Part shown: piece after piece, positions 8,321-17,089 of the stretch
How positions within the stretch are numbered: the first letter of the stretch is position 1
Layout: the number at the start of each line of letters is the position of its first letter
Origin: CBDEGK01 sp965237855
GTDB lineage: Bacteria; Pseudomonadota; Gammaproteobacteria; Pseudomonadales; Halieaceae
Reading direction: 5' to 3'
Assembly: GCA_965237855.1 (NCBI GenBank)
Contig: CBDEGK010000008.1
Span: forward strand, 186,001-250,000
Length of the DNA: 64,000 nt
Notes under the pieces: generated by a model
Told to the model about the DNA's origin: nothing
Database searches by the model: none
The model's input: the letters and a program-made list of their open reading frames with translations, nothing else
Made by a program: the position numbers and the translations under genes

Positions 8321-9202
8321 ATGCCCAGATTGATGATTGTTGCCGACCTTCACGGTAAGCGCCAGGTGGCCCTGGAGCGGGGCCTGGTGTTGGCACAGAA
8401 GTTGAAGTGCCAGGTACACGTGGTGGGTTTCTGCTACGAGTCCCTGAGCGCGCATGGTATCAATGGTAAAAAGCACCAGGAGCAAATCAAAAAGAAGCTG
8501 CTAGCCGTGCGCAAGCGCAGCTTGTTGGAACAGGTACGCAAGCTCAAGCCAGCTCGATTGAAAGTTGACACCCAGATGATCTGGGAAAAATCTATCCACG
8601 AGTGGATTATCAAGCAGTGCGCCCAGGGCAACTACCGGGCTGTGATAAAAACTGGCCGTCGCAGTGGCAGCTTTCTGTATACCTCCACCGATTGGCAGTT
8701 GCTGCGCGAGTGTCCTGCGCCGGTAATGATCGTGGCGGAGAATCGCTGGCGCAATACCCGGCCGATCCTGGCCGCGGTTGACCTGGGCAGCAAGTCGCGG
8801 GTCAAGCAGCAACTCAACAAACAGGTGATCACCACGGCCCAGGCTTACGCTGAGGCCATGGAGTGTGAGTTGTACGTGCTCAATGCCATCCACCTGTCGC
8901 CGTTGCTCACCGAACTGGATCTCATTGACGAATACGCCCACGCGGAGGAAATCAGGCAGGGCTTGCAGAAAGTGGTCAAGCGGCTCAGCACCGAGTATGC
9001 CATCCCCGAAAAGCGGTTCCGCCTGAAGCAGGGGCCGGTGGAGAAAGTGATTACCAGCGAGGCGGCTCGACTCAAAGCGCAGCTGGTGGTGATGGGCACG
9101 GTTGCTCGCAGCGGTGTCAGTGCGCGCCTGATCGGGAATACTGCCGAAAAGGTGTTAAGCCATTTGCGTACCGATGTGCTCGCCCTCAAGCTAAGCCGCT
9201 AA
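8321..9202 (+). CDS. UspE-like tandem universal stress protein
   Basis: A 293-residue cytoplasmic protein made of two Usp domains. The second ends with VVMGTVARSGVSARLIGNTA, the usual ATP-binding-type G-x2-G-x9-G(S/T) region, and the first has the matching but degenerate VIKTGRRSGSFLYTSTDWQL. Length is close to E. coli UspE (about 316). It follows the AraC gene by 27 bp with a GAG-type ribosome binding site (GCGGAGAGCTGAG), and converges with pdsS, overlapping it by 12 bp. Confidence 0.87.
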   Translation: MPRLMIVADLHGKRQVALERGLVLAQKLKCQVHVVGFCYESLSAHGINGKKHQEQIKKKLLAVRKRSLLEQVRKLKPARLKVDTQMIWEKSIHEWIIKQCAQGNYRAVIKTGRRSGSFLYTSTDWQLLRECPAPVMIVAENRWRNTRPILAAVDLGSKSRVKQQLNKQVITTAQAYAEAMECELYVLNAIHLSPLLTELDLIDEYAHAEEIRQGLQKVVKRLSTEYAIPEKRFRLKQGPVEKVITSEAARLKAQLVVMGTVARSGVSARLIGNTAEKVLSHLRTDVLALKLSR

Positions 9203-11206
9203 CTCCAGCACAAATATCACTCCCGCATCTTCGGGCAGGTTGTCTGCGTATAACTTGCCGCCGTGGAACTCGGCGATGAGCCGGGCGATATGCAGCCCCA
9301 GGCCCAGGTGGCCCTGTTGGTTTTCTTCGCGCACAGACACCATCGAGTCAAATAGCTGCCCCCGCATACTAGCGGGCAGACCGGGCCCGATGTTCTCCAC
9401 ACTCAGCTGTGTGCTGGCATTGAACTGTTTCAATCGCAACACAATATCCGTACCAGCGGGAGCAAAGCTGGCGGCATTGTCGAATAGCTTGTCGAGTAAT
9501 TGTGCTAACAACTCTGGCGCCGCGTTAATGTCACAGGTGGTCAAGTCGCACACAAACTTGAGCTGATGATTACTGTAGACCGAACGGTAGGCACCCAGAA
9601 TATCCCGGCAGAACCCCACCAGCTCCACGTTCTCGAGCTGACTCTGATGCACACTCTCCTCTAAGCGACTGGCTTCACTCATGGCGGTAAGAATGTGGTT
9701 GAGTCGCGCCAGACCTTCGCGGGAGCGCTCAATATAGATAGCGTGTTGTTCGGGTGCCTGGTCGAGATTGTCCAGCGATGACTGGATGACCGCGATTGGA
9801 GTGCGCAACTCGTGAGACAGTTTGCGACTGAGCGTACGCAGGTAGTCGGTGTATTCCCGCAGGCGATCCAGCAGCTGGCCATACTGCCGCGACAGCTGCC
9901 CCAACTCGTCGGCGCTGTGACTGGTCGGGAAATTATTGCGAATGCTGCCATCCTTGCGGATGACGCCGATGGTAGCGCGCGATAGCTTGCGAATGCGCCA
10001 GGACAGCCAACTGGCATAGCCGAGTAGGCCCAGCGCAGAGATCAACATGGCGGCAATGCTGTACAGCATCAGCTGACTGAAAGCCTGGTCGGTCAGGCTC
10101 AGGTATTGCTCGCTGTTCTGCTGGGCGACTACTGCCCCGGCAATGATGCCCCTACTGACAATGGGTGACGCTGCGCTCAGTAATTTCAACTGTTGATTTT
10201 CATCTTGGCTATACCAACCGCTGGTGGCGTTACCCGCCAGTGCGGCCAGCACTTCGTGGCTGCCTTCCTGGCCGAAACTGCCGCCGACAGCCTGTTGCGG
10301 CAGGGCGCGATTATTGAGAATGGCGCGGTAAATCAATTTCAATGGCCACGGGGTGTCACTGTCGGCCTGTTGCCAGGGTTCGGATTCTGAATCCAGTTGC
10401 CCGGCGCTGGCAACCGTCCACTGTTGTGCATCCACCACGCTGAGCACCAGTTCTCCGGCGGCGAAAGGTTTGATCAGGTTCTGCAAGGCTGCGCTGGAGT
10501 AGATCAGCCACGGTGGTGCGCTGCGGTGGCGTGGTTCTATACTGCCGTGAGTCACGCTGCTGCTGCCTGAGACGTTGACCAGGTAGAAGCCGAGCCGATT
10601 GGCGCACAGGCTCAGGGGCAGTTCCAGTTCCAGGTTGAAACCGGTCATGGTGTCTTGCCACTGGCCGCGGATACGGGACTCCCAGCGGCTGACACGGCCG
10701 TTTTCCAGTAGCCGAGCCTGCACCGGGCCAGGCCCGGCGGAGGCAATAACATAGCTCGTGCCCTCGCCGGTGCGCAATATCAGGCGGTCGCCGGTGGCGT
10801 GGGAGGTAATGCGTGGGTCGTGGTAGGTAACGGACTGATCCTCCACGCTGAACAACAGGTAGAGACGTCCCTTGCGGGTTTGGGCACGGTAGCTAACGGG
10901 GCCCCATTGGCCATGTACGGGGCCTTCCCAGCCGTCTGCATAACCGTCGACAATAATGGGCGCGGTTGATGCCGTGGCATAAAGTTGTTGGCCACTGTCT
11001 TCACCGTCTTGCCAGCGCTTCAGGTCCGGGTACAGCAACTCGGGCTGGTCACCCAGCACAGTGGCAATGGCGCGGGTGGTTGCCTGCAGCGATTGTTCCT
11101 GTCCGTATTGCAGGGCCGATTCCATTTCCCGCACAAACTGGCAGCCGGCCCAGGGCAGTGTTAATAAAAGCAGGCTGACCAGCATCAGCTGCCGACGCAG
11201 TGTCAT
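9191..11206 (-). CDS. pdsS: PdsS: sensor histidine kinase of the proteobacterial dedicated sortase system
   Basis: A 671-residue membrane histidine kinase. A membrane anchor (LMLVSLLLLTLPWAGC) precedes a large periplasmic sensor region of about 350 residues containing a carbohydrate-binding-like beta domain (IIVDGYADGWEGPV). A second membrane helix (LMLYSIAAMLISALGLLGYA) and a HAMP-like linker follow. Then come the H-box SHELRTPI (His 465), N-box LFDNAASF, and G-boxes GPGLP and GHLGLGL. The architecture and its place next to a sortase identify TIGR03785-type PdsS. The open frame runs to 11410, but ATG 11206 gives MTLRRQLMLVS just after the pdsR stop (14-bp gap). Its likely role is to sense envelope state and control the divergent sortase/target genes through PdsR. 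Confidence 0.92.
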   Translation of the reverse strand: MTLRRQLMLVSLLLLTLPWAGCQFVREMESALQYGQEQSLQATTRAIATVLGDQPELLYPDLKRWQDGEDSGQQLYATASTAPIIVDGYADGWEGPVHGQWGPVSYRAQTRKGRLYLLFSVEDQSVTYHDPRITSHATGDRLILRTGEGTSYVIASAGPGPVQARLLENGRVSRWESRIRGQWQDTMTGFNLELELPLSLCANRLGFYLVNVSGSSSVTHGSIEPRHRSAPPWLIYSSAALQNLIKPFAAGELVLSVVDAQQWTVASAGQLDSESEPWQQADSDTPWPLKLIYRAILNNRALPQQAVGGSFGQEGSHEVLAALAGNATSGWYSQDENQQLKLLSAASPIVSRGIIAGAVVAQQNSEQYLSLTDQAFSQLMLYSIAAMLISALGLLGYASWLSWRIRKLSRATIGVIRKDGSIRNNFPTSHSADELGQLSRQYGQLLDRLREYTDYLRTLSRKLSHELRTPIAVIQSSLDNLDQAPEQHAIYIERSREGLARLNHILTAMSEASRLEESVHQSQLENVELVGFCRDILGAYRSVYSNHQLKFVCDLTTCDINAAPELLAQLLDKLFDNAASFAPAGTDIVLRLKQFNASTQLSVENIGPGLPASMRGQLFDSMVSVREENQQGHLGLGLHIARLIAEFHGGKLYADNLPEDAGVIFVLELAA

Positions 11207-11220
11207 TGTCAGCTGACCTT

Positions 11221-11901
11221 CTAGCGATAGCCCATACCATAGGCAGTTTCTATGGCCGAGAAGGCCGTATCGACTTTCTGGAATTTTTTGCGAATGCGTT
11301 TTACATGGGAGGTTATGGTGTTGTCGTCCAGTACCACGTTGGCGGCGTCCATGAGTTGCTGGCGATTTTTCACGTGGCCCGGGTGCTGGACCAGGGCGTG
11401 AACAATCCAAAATTCAGTCACGGTCAGGTCGATCAGTACTTCGTTCCAGTGTACGGTCATGCGCTCGAGATTGAGTTCCAGTTGTCCCCGCTCGATCACG
11501 TGTTCTTCTTGCACTGGCCGGCGCAGCGCATCAACTCGACGAAACAGGGCGATGATACGCGCCAGTATTTGGGCCTGGGAAATATCCTTGGTCAGGTAAT
11601 CATCGGCACCCAGGCGCAGGCCTGAGATGACGTCGAGCTCAGTATCCCGGGCGGTGAGAAATACAATCGGCAGTTCCGGTGCCCGCGCCCGTAAATCCCG
11701 GCACAGGTCAAAGCCGCCTTCGATTTCCTCCTGCAAGCCCACATCGATGATGGCCAGATCCGGCAGGCGCTGTTGGAAAGAATCCCAGGCGCTGGCGCGA
11801 TTCTCGAACAGGCTCACTCGAAATCCTTGTCGCTGTAGGGCGTCACGGTAGTTGGCAGCGATACTGGGTTCGTCTTCAACGATGGCAATATGTCTGGGCA
11901 T
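11221..11901 (-). CDS. pdsR: PdsR: response regulator of the dedicated sortase system
   Basis: A 226-residue OmpR/PhoB-type response regulator. The receiver domain has the acidic pair E9-D10 (VEDEPS), phospho-acceptor D53 (LAIIDVGL), T in FLTARD and K in YLTKDIS. A C-terminal winged helix ends TSHVKRIRKKFQ ... ETAYGMGYR. It is the first gene of the pdsR-pdsS operon and diverges from the sortase-target gene with a 120-bp shared promoter region (11902-12021), the probable site of PdsR binding. Confidence 0.93.
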   Translation of the reverse strand: MPRHIAIVEDEPSIAANYRDALQRQGFRVSLFENRASAWDSFQQRLPDLAIIDVGLQEEIEGGFDLCRDLRARAPELPIVFLTARDTELDVISGLRLGADDYLTKDISQAQILARIIALFRRVDALRRPVQEEHVIERGQLELNLERMTVHWNEVLIDLTVTEFWIVHALVQHPGHVKNRQQLMDAANVVLDDNTITSHVKRIRKKFQKVDTAFSAIETAYGMGYR

Positions 11902-12021
11902 GAGGTTGATGGTTCCAAAATATGGCCCTTATCACAAGTCCCTGCCACAATTGATCACAATTGGGCCCGGCATTGTCATGCCGCTCTGGTGTACTACTGC
12001 TAACACCGCAGGGAGTACGCC

Positions 12022-14172
12022 ATGTTCCGACGCCAGAAATATCCCCGTTACCTGATCCTCGAACAGCCACGCCCGGTTGCCAGCCGCAGGTGGCGCGTGT
12101 TTGGTATCGCCAGCCTGGTGACACTGTTCGCCCTGGCGATACTGATTTTGATAGCCGCCAGCAGTGCTCACGCCAGCAACCTGGATGAGGCCACAGGCGG
12201 TGAGTTGCTGTTGCGCGAAGAGGGCAGCGGCTATTACCACAAGGCCCTGCAGCTGGAGAGCAAGGTCGATATCCAGGTCAGTGGCATGGTGGCCGAGGTC
12301 GCGCTCCAGCAGCAGTTTCGCAACAGCAGCGATCGCTGGGTAGAGGCGGTTTACGTGTTTCCGCTGCCGGACAACGCCGCCGTGAATTACCTGCAGATGC
12401 AGATTGGCGAGCGCGTGATTGTCGGCGAAATCAAGGAGAAACAGGCGGCCCGGAAAATTTATCGGCAAGCGCGGGCGGCGGGCAAGAAGGCGGCGCTGGT
12501 GGAACAGCAGCGCCCGAATATGTTTACCAACCGGGTGGCCAATATCGGCCCCGGTGAGACGGTGCGGGTCAGCCTCCGTTATGTGCAGCGTGTGGCCTAT
12601 CGCGAGGGTGAATTCAGTTTACGCTTTCCCATGACCATCATCCCACGCTATATACCCGGGCGGCCGCTGGCAGAAAAAGAGCTGCAATCACTGAGTGTCG
12701 ACCCGAGCCTTGGTTGGGCCGTGGACACCGGCCAGGTCGCCGATGCCAGTCAGATTACGCCGCTGCAGACTAGCCAGGGCGGGCCCGCTGTGAGCATTCA
12801 GGCCAGCATCGACATGGGCCTGCCGCTGGCCCAGGTGCAATCGGTGTTTCACGACATGCAGTTGAGTCGCAGTGAGCATCGCTATCAATTACAACTGACT
12901 GAAACCGGGGTATTGATGGACCGGGATCTGTTGCTGCAATGGCGAGCGCAGGCCGGGACTGAACCCCGGGCCGCATTTTTCAGCGAGGAGGTGGCGGGGG
13001 AACACTACGGTTTGTTGATGGTGTTGCCGCCCGTCGGCAGTGTTGTACCGAGCCTGGCGCGCGAATTAATTTTCGTTGTTGATACCTCTGGCTCCATGGG
13101 CGGAACCTCAATCCTGCAGGCCAAGGCCAGTCTGCAGTTTGCGCTGGCACAACTGGTTGGCCACGATCGTTTCAATATCATTGAATTCAATTCCTCGGCG
13201 CGGGCGCTGTTCCCGCGCGCCATGCTGGCCAGCCACCACAACCTGGCCCGGGCCAGCGAGTTTGTGCGCCACCTGGATGCCGGCGGTGGCACCGAGATGA
13301 TGCAGGCCCTGCAGATGGCCCTCTCGAAACAAGAGCCGCAGCAAGAGTCGAGGCAAATACACAAATCTGAAGTCGAACAGGACTATCTACGCCAGGTGGT
13401 GTTCATTACCGATGGTGCCGTCGGTAATGAAATGGCCTTGTTTCAGGAGATTCAGCAAACATTGGGCAGCAGCCGCTTGTTCACGGTGGGGATTGGCTCT
13501 GCACCCAACAGTTGGTTTATGCGCAAGGCCGCCCAGGTGGGGGGTGGCCAATTCAGCTATATAGGTGATCTGGGGCAGGTGCAAAAACAGATGCAGCGCT
13601 TGTTCAATGGCATCAGCCGGCCGTTGGTCGTGGACCTGACAGTGGACTGGCCAGGCACAGTGGAAGCATATCCACAACGGATTCCAGATCTTTATCCCGG
13701 CCAGCCCGTGCTGGTCTCGGCACAGATGAAAACACCGCTACTACAGCAGTCGATAATTGTGCGTGGCCGCAGTGCCGGTCAACGCTGGCAGCGCGAAATT
13801 AAACTGCCAGCGGCGAGTGGCAATGTCAGCTCCCATCGCGGCGTGGCCAGCCTGTGGGCCAGGCAGAAAATAGAAGAGCTGTTGGACCAGAGAATTCTCG
13901 GTGTCGAGGAGACGGCGGTGCGTTCACAAGTACTGCCGGTAGCGCTGACGCATCAGCTGGTGAGTCCCTATACCAGTTTTGTCGCCGTCGAGGCTGTGAT
14001 AAGTCGGCCGGCAGAAGAACATTTGCTGAGTCAGGCCGCCCTGGCAGCCAGGCCACAAGGTCAGGCAGCACAGCCCTATGCCTATCCAAAAACAGCGGCT
14101 GGTTGGATGGTTCAATTGTTGTTGGGGCTCAGTATGCTCATACCATGGCTCGCACGTTTACGTTGGCGTTAG
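12022..14172 (+). CDS. Marine proteobacterial sortase target protein (VIT + vWA domains)
   Basis: A 716-residue envelope protein. A long basic N-region and hydrophobic helix (residues about 26-48, ending SSAHA) form the signal peptide. A VIT domain follows (about 65-190: VEAVYVFPLPDNAAV). A von Willebrand A domain begins near 345 with MIDAS D354-x-S-x-S (VVDTSGSMGG). The C-terminus has the sorting-signal layout: a YPKTA pentapeptide at 688-692, a hydrophobic helix, and a basic end (RLRWR). Family members normally show LPxT-type motifs, so Tyr in position 1 and Ala in position 5 are variants. GGGAG lies 6 bp before the ATG. The sortase gene starts inside its last codons (28-bp overlap). Confidence 0.93.
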   Translation: MFRRQKYPRYLILEQPRPVASRRWRVFGIASLVTLFALAILILIAASSAHASNLDEATGGELLLREEGSGYYHKALQLESKVDIQVSGMVAEVALQQQFRNSSDRWVEAVYVFPLPDNAAVNYLQMQIGERVIVGEIKEKQAARKIYRQARAAGKKAALVEQQRPNMFTNRVANIGPGETVRVSLRYVQRVAYREGEFSLRFPMTIIPRYIPGRPLAEKELQSLSVDPSLGWAVDTGQVADASQITPLQTSQGGPAVSIQASIDMGLPLAQVQSVFHDMQLSRSEHRYQLQLTETGVLMDRDLLLQWRAQAGTEPRAAFFSEEVAGEHYGLLMVLPPVGSVVPSLARELIFVVDTSGSMGGTSILQAKASLQFALAQLVGHDRFNIIEFNSSARALFPRAMLASHHNLARASEFVRHLDAGGGTEMMQALQMALSKQEPQQESRQIHKSEVEQDYLRQVVFITDGAVGNEMALFQEIQQTLGSSRLFTVGIGSAPNSWFMRKAAQVGGGQFSYIGDLGQVQKQMQRLFNGISRPLVVDLTVDWPGTVEAYPQRIPDLYPGQPVLVSAQMKTPLLQQSIIVRGRSAGQRWQREIKLPAASGNVSSHRGVASLWARQKIEELLDQRILGVEETAVRSQVLPVALTHQLVSPYTSFVAVEAVISRPAEEHLLSQAALAARPQGQAAQPYAYPKTAAGWMVQLLLGLSMLIPWLARLRWR

Positions 14173-14690
14173 CCCTGGTCGGGCTTTGCCTGCTGGTTCA
14201 GGCCAGTTGGATTCCCGCCAAGGCGGAGTTGGCCCAGTGGTTAATCGCGCGGGCCTGGCAGGCGGGACAAGCGAGTAAGCCCTGGCCCTGGGCGGATACC
14301 TGGCCGGTCGCCCGCTTGCAGATACCGGCGCTGGGGCTCGATCAATACGTGCTATCGGGGGGGCAGGGCAACGCGCTGGCCTTTGGCCCTGCGCAGGCGC
14401 CGAGGATTCGTGGCACTCGTGTGATTTCCGGGCATCGCGATACACACTTTCGCGACCTCGAAAAGCTATCCGCGGGCCAGCTTATCCGCCTCACTGGTCT
14501 CAATGGCAAGCTGCGCCAGTTCCGTGTCAGTCACCGCCAGGTGGTGGACAGCCGCACCGCCACACCTGACTTTGAGCAGGCCGAGTTGCTATTGATCACC
14601 TGCTACCCTTTTGATGCGCTCGCCGCCGGTGGTCCCCTGCGCTACCTCGTGTACGCCCGTGAACAGGTACAGAAGCCGTTATTTTTGTGA
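14145..14690 (+). CDS. Class GN sortase
   Basis: A 181-residue membrane-anchored transpeptidase. The N-terminal hydrophobic helix (LALALVGLCLLVQASW) is an anchor. The sortase fold shows the catalytic triad: H97 in ISGHRDTHF, C153 in LLITCYPF and R166 in PLRYLVYAR. Class GN sortases are the Gram-negative type that act on one dedicated target, here the VIT/vWA protein immediately upstream. ATG 14145 lies within the end of the target gene, which implies translational coupling. The open frame upstream to 13854 is a shadow of the target gene. Confidence 0.93.
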   Translation: MARTFTLALALVGLCLLVQASWIPAKAELAQWLIARAWQAGQASKPWPWADTWPVARLQIPALGLDQYVLSGGQGNALAFGPAQAPRIRGTRVISGHRDTHFRDLEKLSAGQLIRLTGLNGKLRQFRVSHRQVVDSRTATPDFEQAELLLITCYPFDALAAGGPLRYLVYAREQVQKPLFL

Positions 14691-14788
14691 TCCATGTCTA
14701 GAAAATGGACTCTGCAGCTGGGCAGGGCCGATTCCGGCGGCGCATACTCGCGCACGAGTACATATAATAAAGACAGACGAGGTGTACC

Positions 14789-15739
14789 GTGGCCAAGAAA
14801 TTAGCAGTTATATTCGGGGTTATTTTACTGACTGGCTCGATACTGATTGGATCTACAATCCAGGTACATGGGTTGGCAAACCTGCGGGCCCTGGGAAATA
14901 GCAAACTCGAAATTACCAACACTGATGATCGCCTGGTGATGGAGCTGGCACAGCTGGCGCATGAAGCCTATCTCTATGCGCGGCCCATGCTCGATGCCTA
15001 CGAGGCTATGTACAGTGCCATCATCGACGAGTCTGCGCCGGGCTATATCGGCGAGTTCAATAATATTCATGTGATTACTAACGTCGAATCAGAGTCGGCG
15101 CAGAATATCGAAATCAGCGCCTGGCTGGATCTGCGTACTGAACCCCTGTTGTTACATATACCCACCGCGGGTGCTGCTAATACGCGGATTCAGGTCGCTG
15201 ATCTGCACGGCACTATATTCGAACGCATAGCGGCATCAGAGCAGCGCAGCAGCAGCGGCAATTACCTGATTGTCAGCCGCAGCTGGAAGGGGCAGATTCC
15301 CGCCGGGGTGACCCGGGTTATTCGGCCCAGTACTGACCTGGTGCAAACCTGGGCTTCGGTCAGCGTTGGTAACGCTGTGGCCTTTGAGCAGATTCGCAGC
15401 TGGGGCCAGAAGATTGCGCTGGTGCCACTGAGTGCCTATACCATGGGCGAGCGGCCGCAACCGGCACCCTGATTGAAATTGCCGGAGTGGAGCGAGCGCA
15501 AGGCCAAGGGTGTTGGATTTATTCCCTACCTGAATTTCATGCTGCGCTTTACCCATGCCGAGGGAGAGGAGGCACTGCAACTGGAACGCTTTGCCCGCAT
15601 TGGTATTATCGCTGGTGTGCCGCGCGCTCCGCGCAGCAATACCGGTGCCATCGCCGCCGGCATCGCCCGGGCTCGAATCGAACTGGAGCGGAGCCAGGCG
15701 CTGTTGTTTGACGAAACTGCCATAATTCATCAGATTTAA
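14789..15739 (+). pseudogene. DUF1254-domain protein interrupted by an in-frame TGA
   Basis: GTG 14789 opens a frame with a signal peptide (LAVIFGVILLTGSILIGSTI) and a DUF1254-like domain (EAYLYARPMLDAYEAMY ... LDLRTEPLLLHIP). The frame stops at TGA 15470-15472 after GERPQPAP and resumes in exactly the same frame (LKLPEWSERKAKG, YLNFMLRFTHAEGEE, LERFARIGIIAGVPRAP), which is the usual continuation of such proteins. No frameshift is needed; one codon is wrong. I therefore call it a nonsense-interrupted gene or a base-call error. It lies between the sortase and pdsO genes, so it may be a passenger of the sortase operon. Without the stop it would be about 316 residues. Confidence 0.75.
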
Positions 15740-15832
15740 TCCCCAGAAAGCCGGGTTAGCGACCCGGCAATGTCTCCTTGTTGGCGCGTAATAGACCCAT
15801 CACCACCAACGATCTCAAACAAGGAGACAACC

Positions 15833-16552
15833 ATGAAAATTCCCACACTTATACTCAGCGCCCTCGTGGCCACCACTTTTATGCACCCGGCCCGTGCCGG
15901 CCAGCCGGCGTCGTCACAGTTCTTGCCAGCCAAGCAAGGTGTTACTTTTGTCGGCAGCTCGCTGGCCGGCGCGGCGTTGGGTGGACCATTGGGGCTGGCC
16001 GCCGGCGCGCTTATCGGCGCCTGGTATGGCAATCAACTTGAAGAGGCGGAGGCTTACGACCGGGCCAACCAACAACTGACCGAGACTCGCTCACAGCTGG
16101 CGCAGTCGAAAAGTCAACAATTGGTATTGCGTGAGGAACTGCTTATTGCACAGGACGAGAGCCTGCACTACGCCCAGCTGGTGCTGGATCAGCTGGAACT
16201 GGAGATGATGTTTCGCACCGATCAGTCAGAGCTGACCGGGGCAGGGCAGAAGCGCTTGCAGAGCCTGGCGACTTTCCTCGTCGATAATCCGCAAATATCC
16301 ATCCGCCTGGATGGTTACGCTGACCCCCGCGGGAGCACTAACTACAACGAGGAACTGGCCCTGGCGCGGGTGAGTCACGTGGCGCGGATGTTACAGCAGC
16401 AGGGCGTGGATACCTCGCGCATTGCCACCTACAGCCACGGCTCGCAACAATCCACCGCCAGCAGTGGTGACTACGACGCCTATGCGCTAGAGCGCGTGGT
16501 CAAGATCAACCTGCAACAGGAGCCCAACAGCGCGTTTGCCATGACCCCCTAG
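15833..16552 (+). CDS. pdsO: PdsO: sortase-associated OmpA-like protein
   Basis: A 239-residue envelope protein. The order is: signal peptide (MKIPTLILSALVATTFMHPARA), a glycine-rich hydrophobic stretch (AGAALGGPLGLAAGALIGAWYG), a coiled coil (about 65-105, QQLTETRSQLAQSKSQQLVL), and an OmpA peptidoglycan-binding domain (MFRTDQSELTGAGQKRL ... LDGYADPRGSTNYNEELALA). This is the PdsO layout known beside dedicated sortases. ATG 15833 has AAGGAG 7 bp upstream. It probably tethers the sortase/target complex to peptidoglycan. A terminator follows 43 bp after the stop. Confidence 0.9.
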   Translation: MKIPTLILSALVATTFMHPARAGQPASSQFLPAKQGVTFVGSSLAGAALGGPLGLAAGALIGAWYGNQLEEAEAYDRANQQLTETRSQLAQSKSQQLVLREELLIAQDESLHYAQLVLDQLELEMMFRTDQSELTGAGQKRLQSLATFLVDNPQISIRLDGYADPRGSTNYNEELALARVSHVARMLQQQGVDTSRIATYSHGSQQSTASSGDYDAYALERVVKINLQQEPNSAFAMTP

Positions 16553-16595
16553 CAATAGCCGCCAGGTCTCAAAAACCCTCCTGTCCACAGGCCTT

Positions 16596-16619
16596 GCCCA
16601 GCCCCCGCTGGGCTTTTTT
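16596..16619 (+). terminator. Intrinsic terminator of the sortase operon
   Basis: GCCCAGC / GCTGGGC stem with CCCC loop and T6 tail, 43 bp after the pdsO stop. Confidence 0.9.
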
Positions 16620-16641
16620 GTGTATAAAAAACAATAATATA

Positions 16642-16689
16642 GAACGTTGGCGCCAAATGTCATGCGGTTGGCGTCGGCGGCCATCCAGC
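16642..16689 (+). promoter_or_regulatory. Two-box conserved motif upstream of small-gene operon (copy 1)
   Basis: GAACGTTGGCGCC, 12 bp, then TTGGCGTCGGCGG directly followed by CCATCCAGC. Almost the same arrangement occurs at 28021-28067 before an unrelated gene. The matching second box is 22 bp with one mismatch. It lies 55 bp before the first start codon of this operon. A regulator site or a small dispersed element are both possible. Confidence 0.5.
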
Positions 16690-16744
16690 AAATCCTGACT
16701 TCGCCCTACTATGGCTCCATACACACACGGTAAAGGCCACGGCC

Positions 16745-16876
16745 ATGAACGACTACCTGGAAACACCCGCAGTACTTTCCCACAACAGCGATCGGGAATT
16801 TGATGCCGCCGAACAGGAAGACGCCAGTGCACTGCGGTGGCTTATCGAGACGGAATACTTTGATGAGAACGATTGA
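16745..16876 (+). CDS. Small acidic hypothetical protein
   Basis: A 43-codon acidic frame (MNDYLETPAVLSHNSDRE ... LIETEYFDEND). I do not recognise it. It is supported only by its position: it starts after a probable promoter region and its stop overlaps the start of the next small gene by 14 bp, as in a coupled operon. Confidence 0.45.
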   Translation: MNDYLETPAVLSHNSDREFDAAEQEDASALRWLIETEYFDEND

Positions 16877-17069
16877 GCTGACCACCGACACGCTGTCGGT
16901 GCAACTGACAGAATTTGAATTGATGGCCCTGGCGGCACTGGTCGAGAAAGGCCAACTGCATGTGACGGTGAAGCACGCTGACGACGACTGCATCGGCAAG
17001 GCCATCAACGAGGTAGCCGACGAATTTAAATGTTTGCTGGGACATTTTTCACTGGCCCAGGCGAGCTGA
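16863..17069 (+). CDS. Small hypothetical protein
   Basis: A 68-residue frame starting MRTIELTTDTLSVQLTEFEL, amphipathic and acidic, ending HFSLAQAS, with no membrane helix. Unrecognised. It overlaps the previous small frame and is followed 20 bp later by the 133-residue gene, so the three probably form one transcript. Confidence 0.55.
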   Translation: MRTIELTTDTLSVQLTEFELMALAALVEKGQLHVTVKHADDDCIGKAINEVADEFKCLLGHFSLAQAS

Positions 17070-17089
17070 CAGAAAGTGGGGAGAGCGAC

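Noticed and set aside
15470..15472. Selenocysteine reading of the TGA in the DUF1254 gene
   Set aside because: The position is not a Cys/Sec site in such proteins and no SECIS-like hairpin was evident directly downstream.
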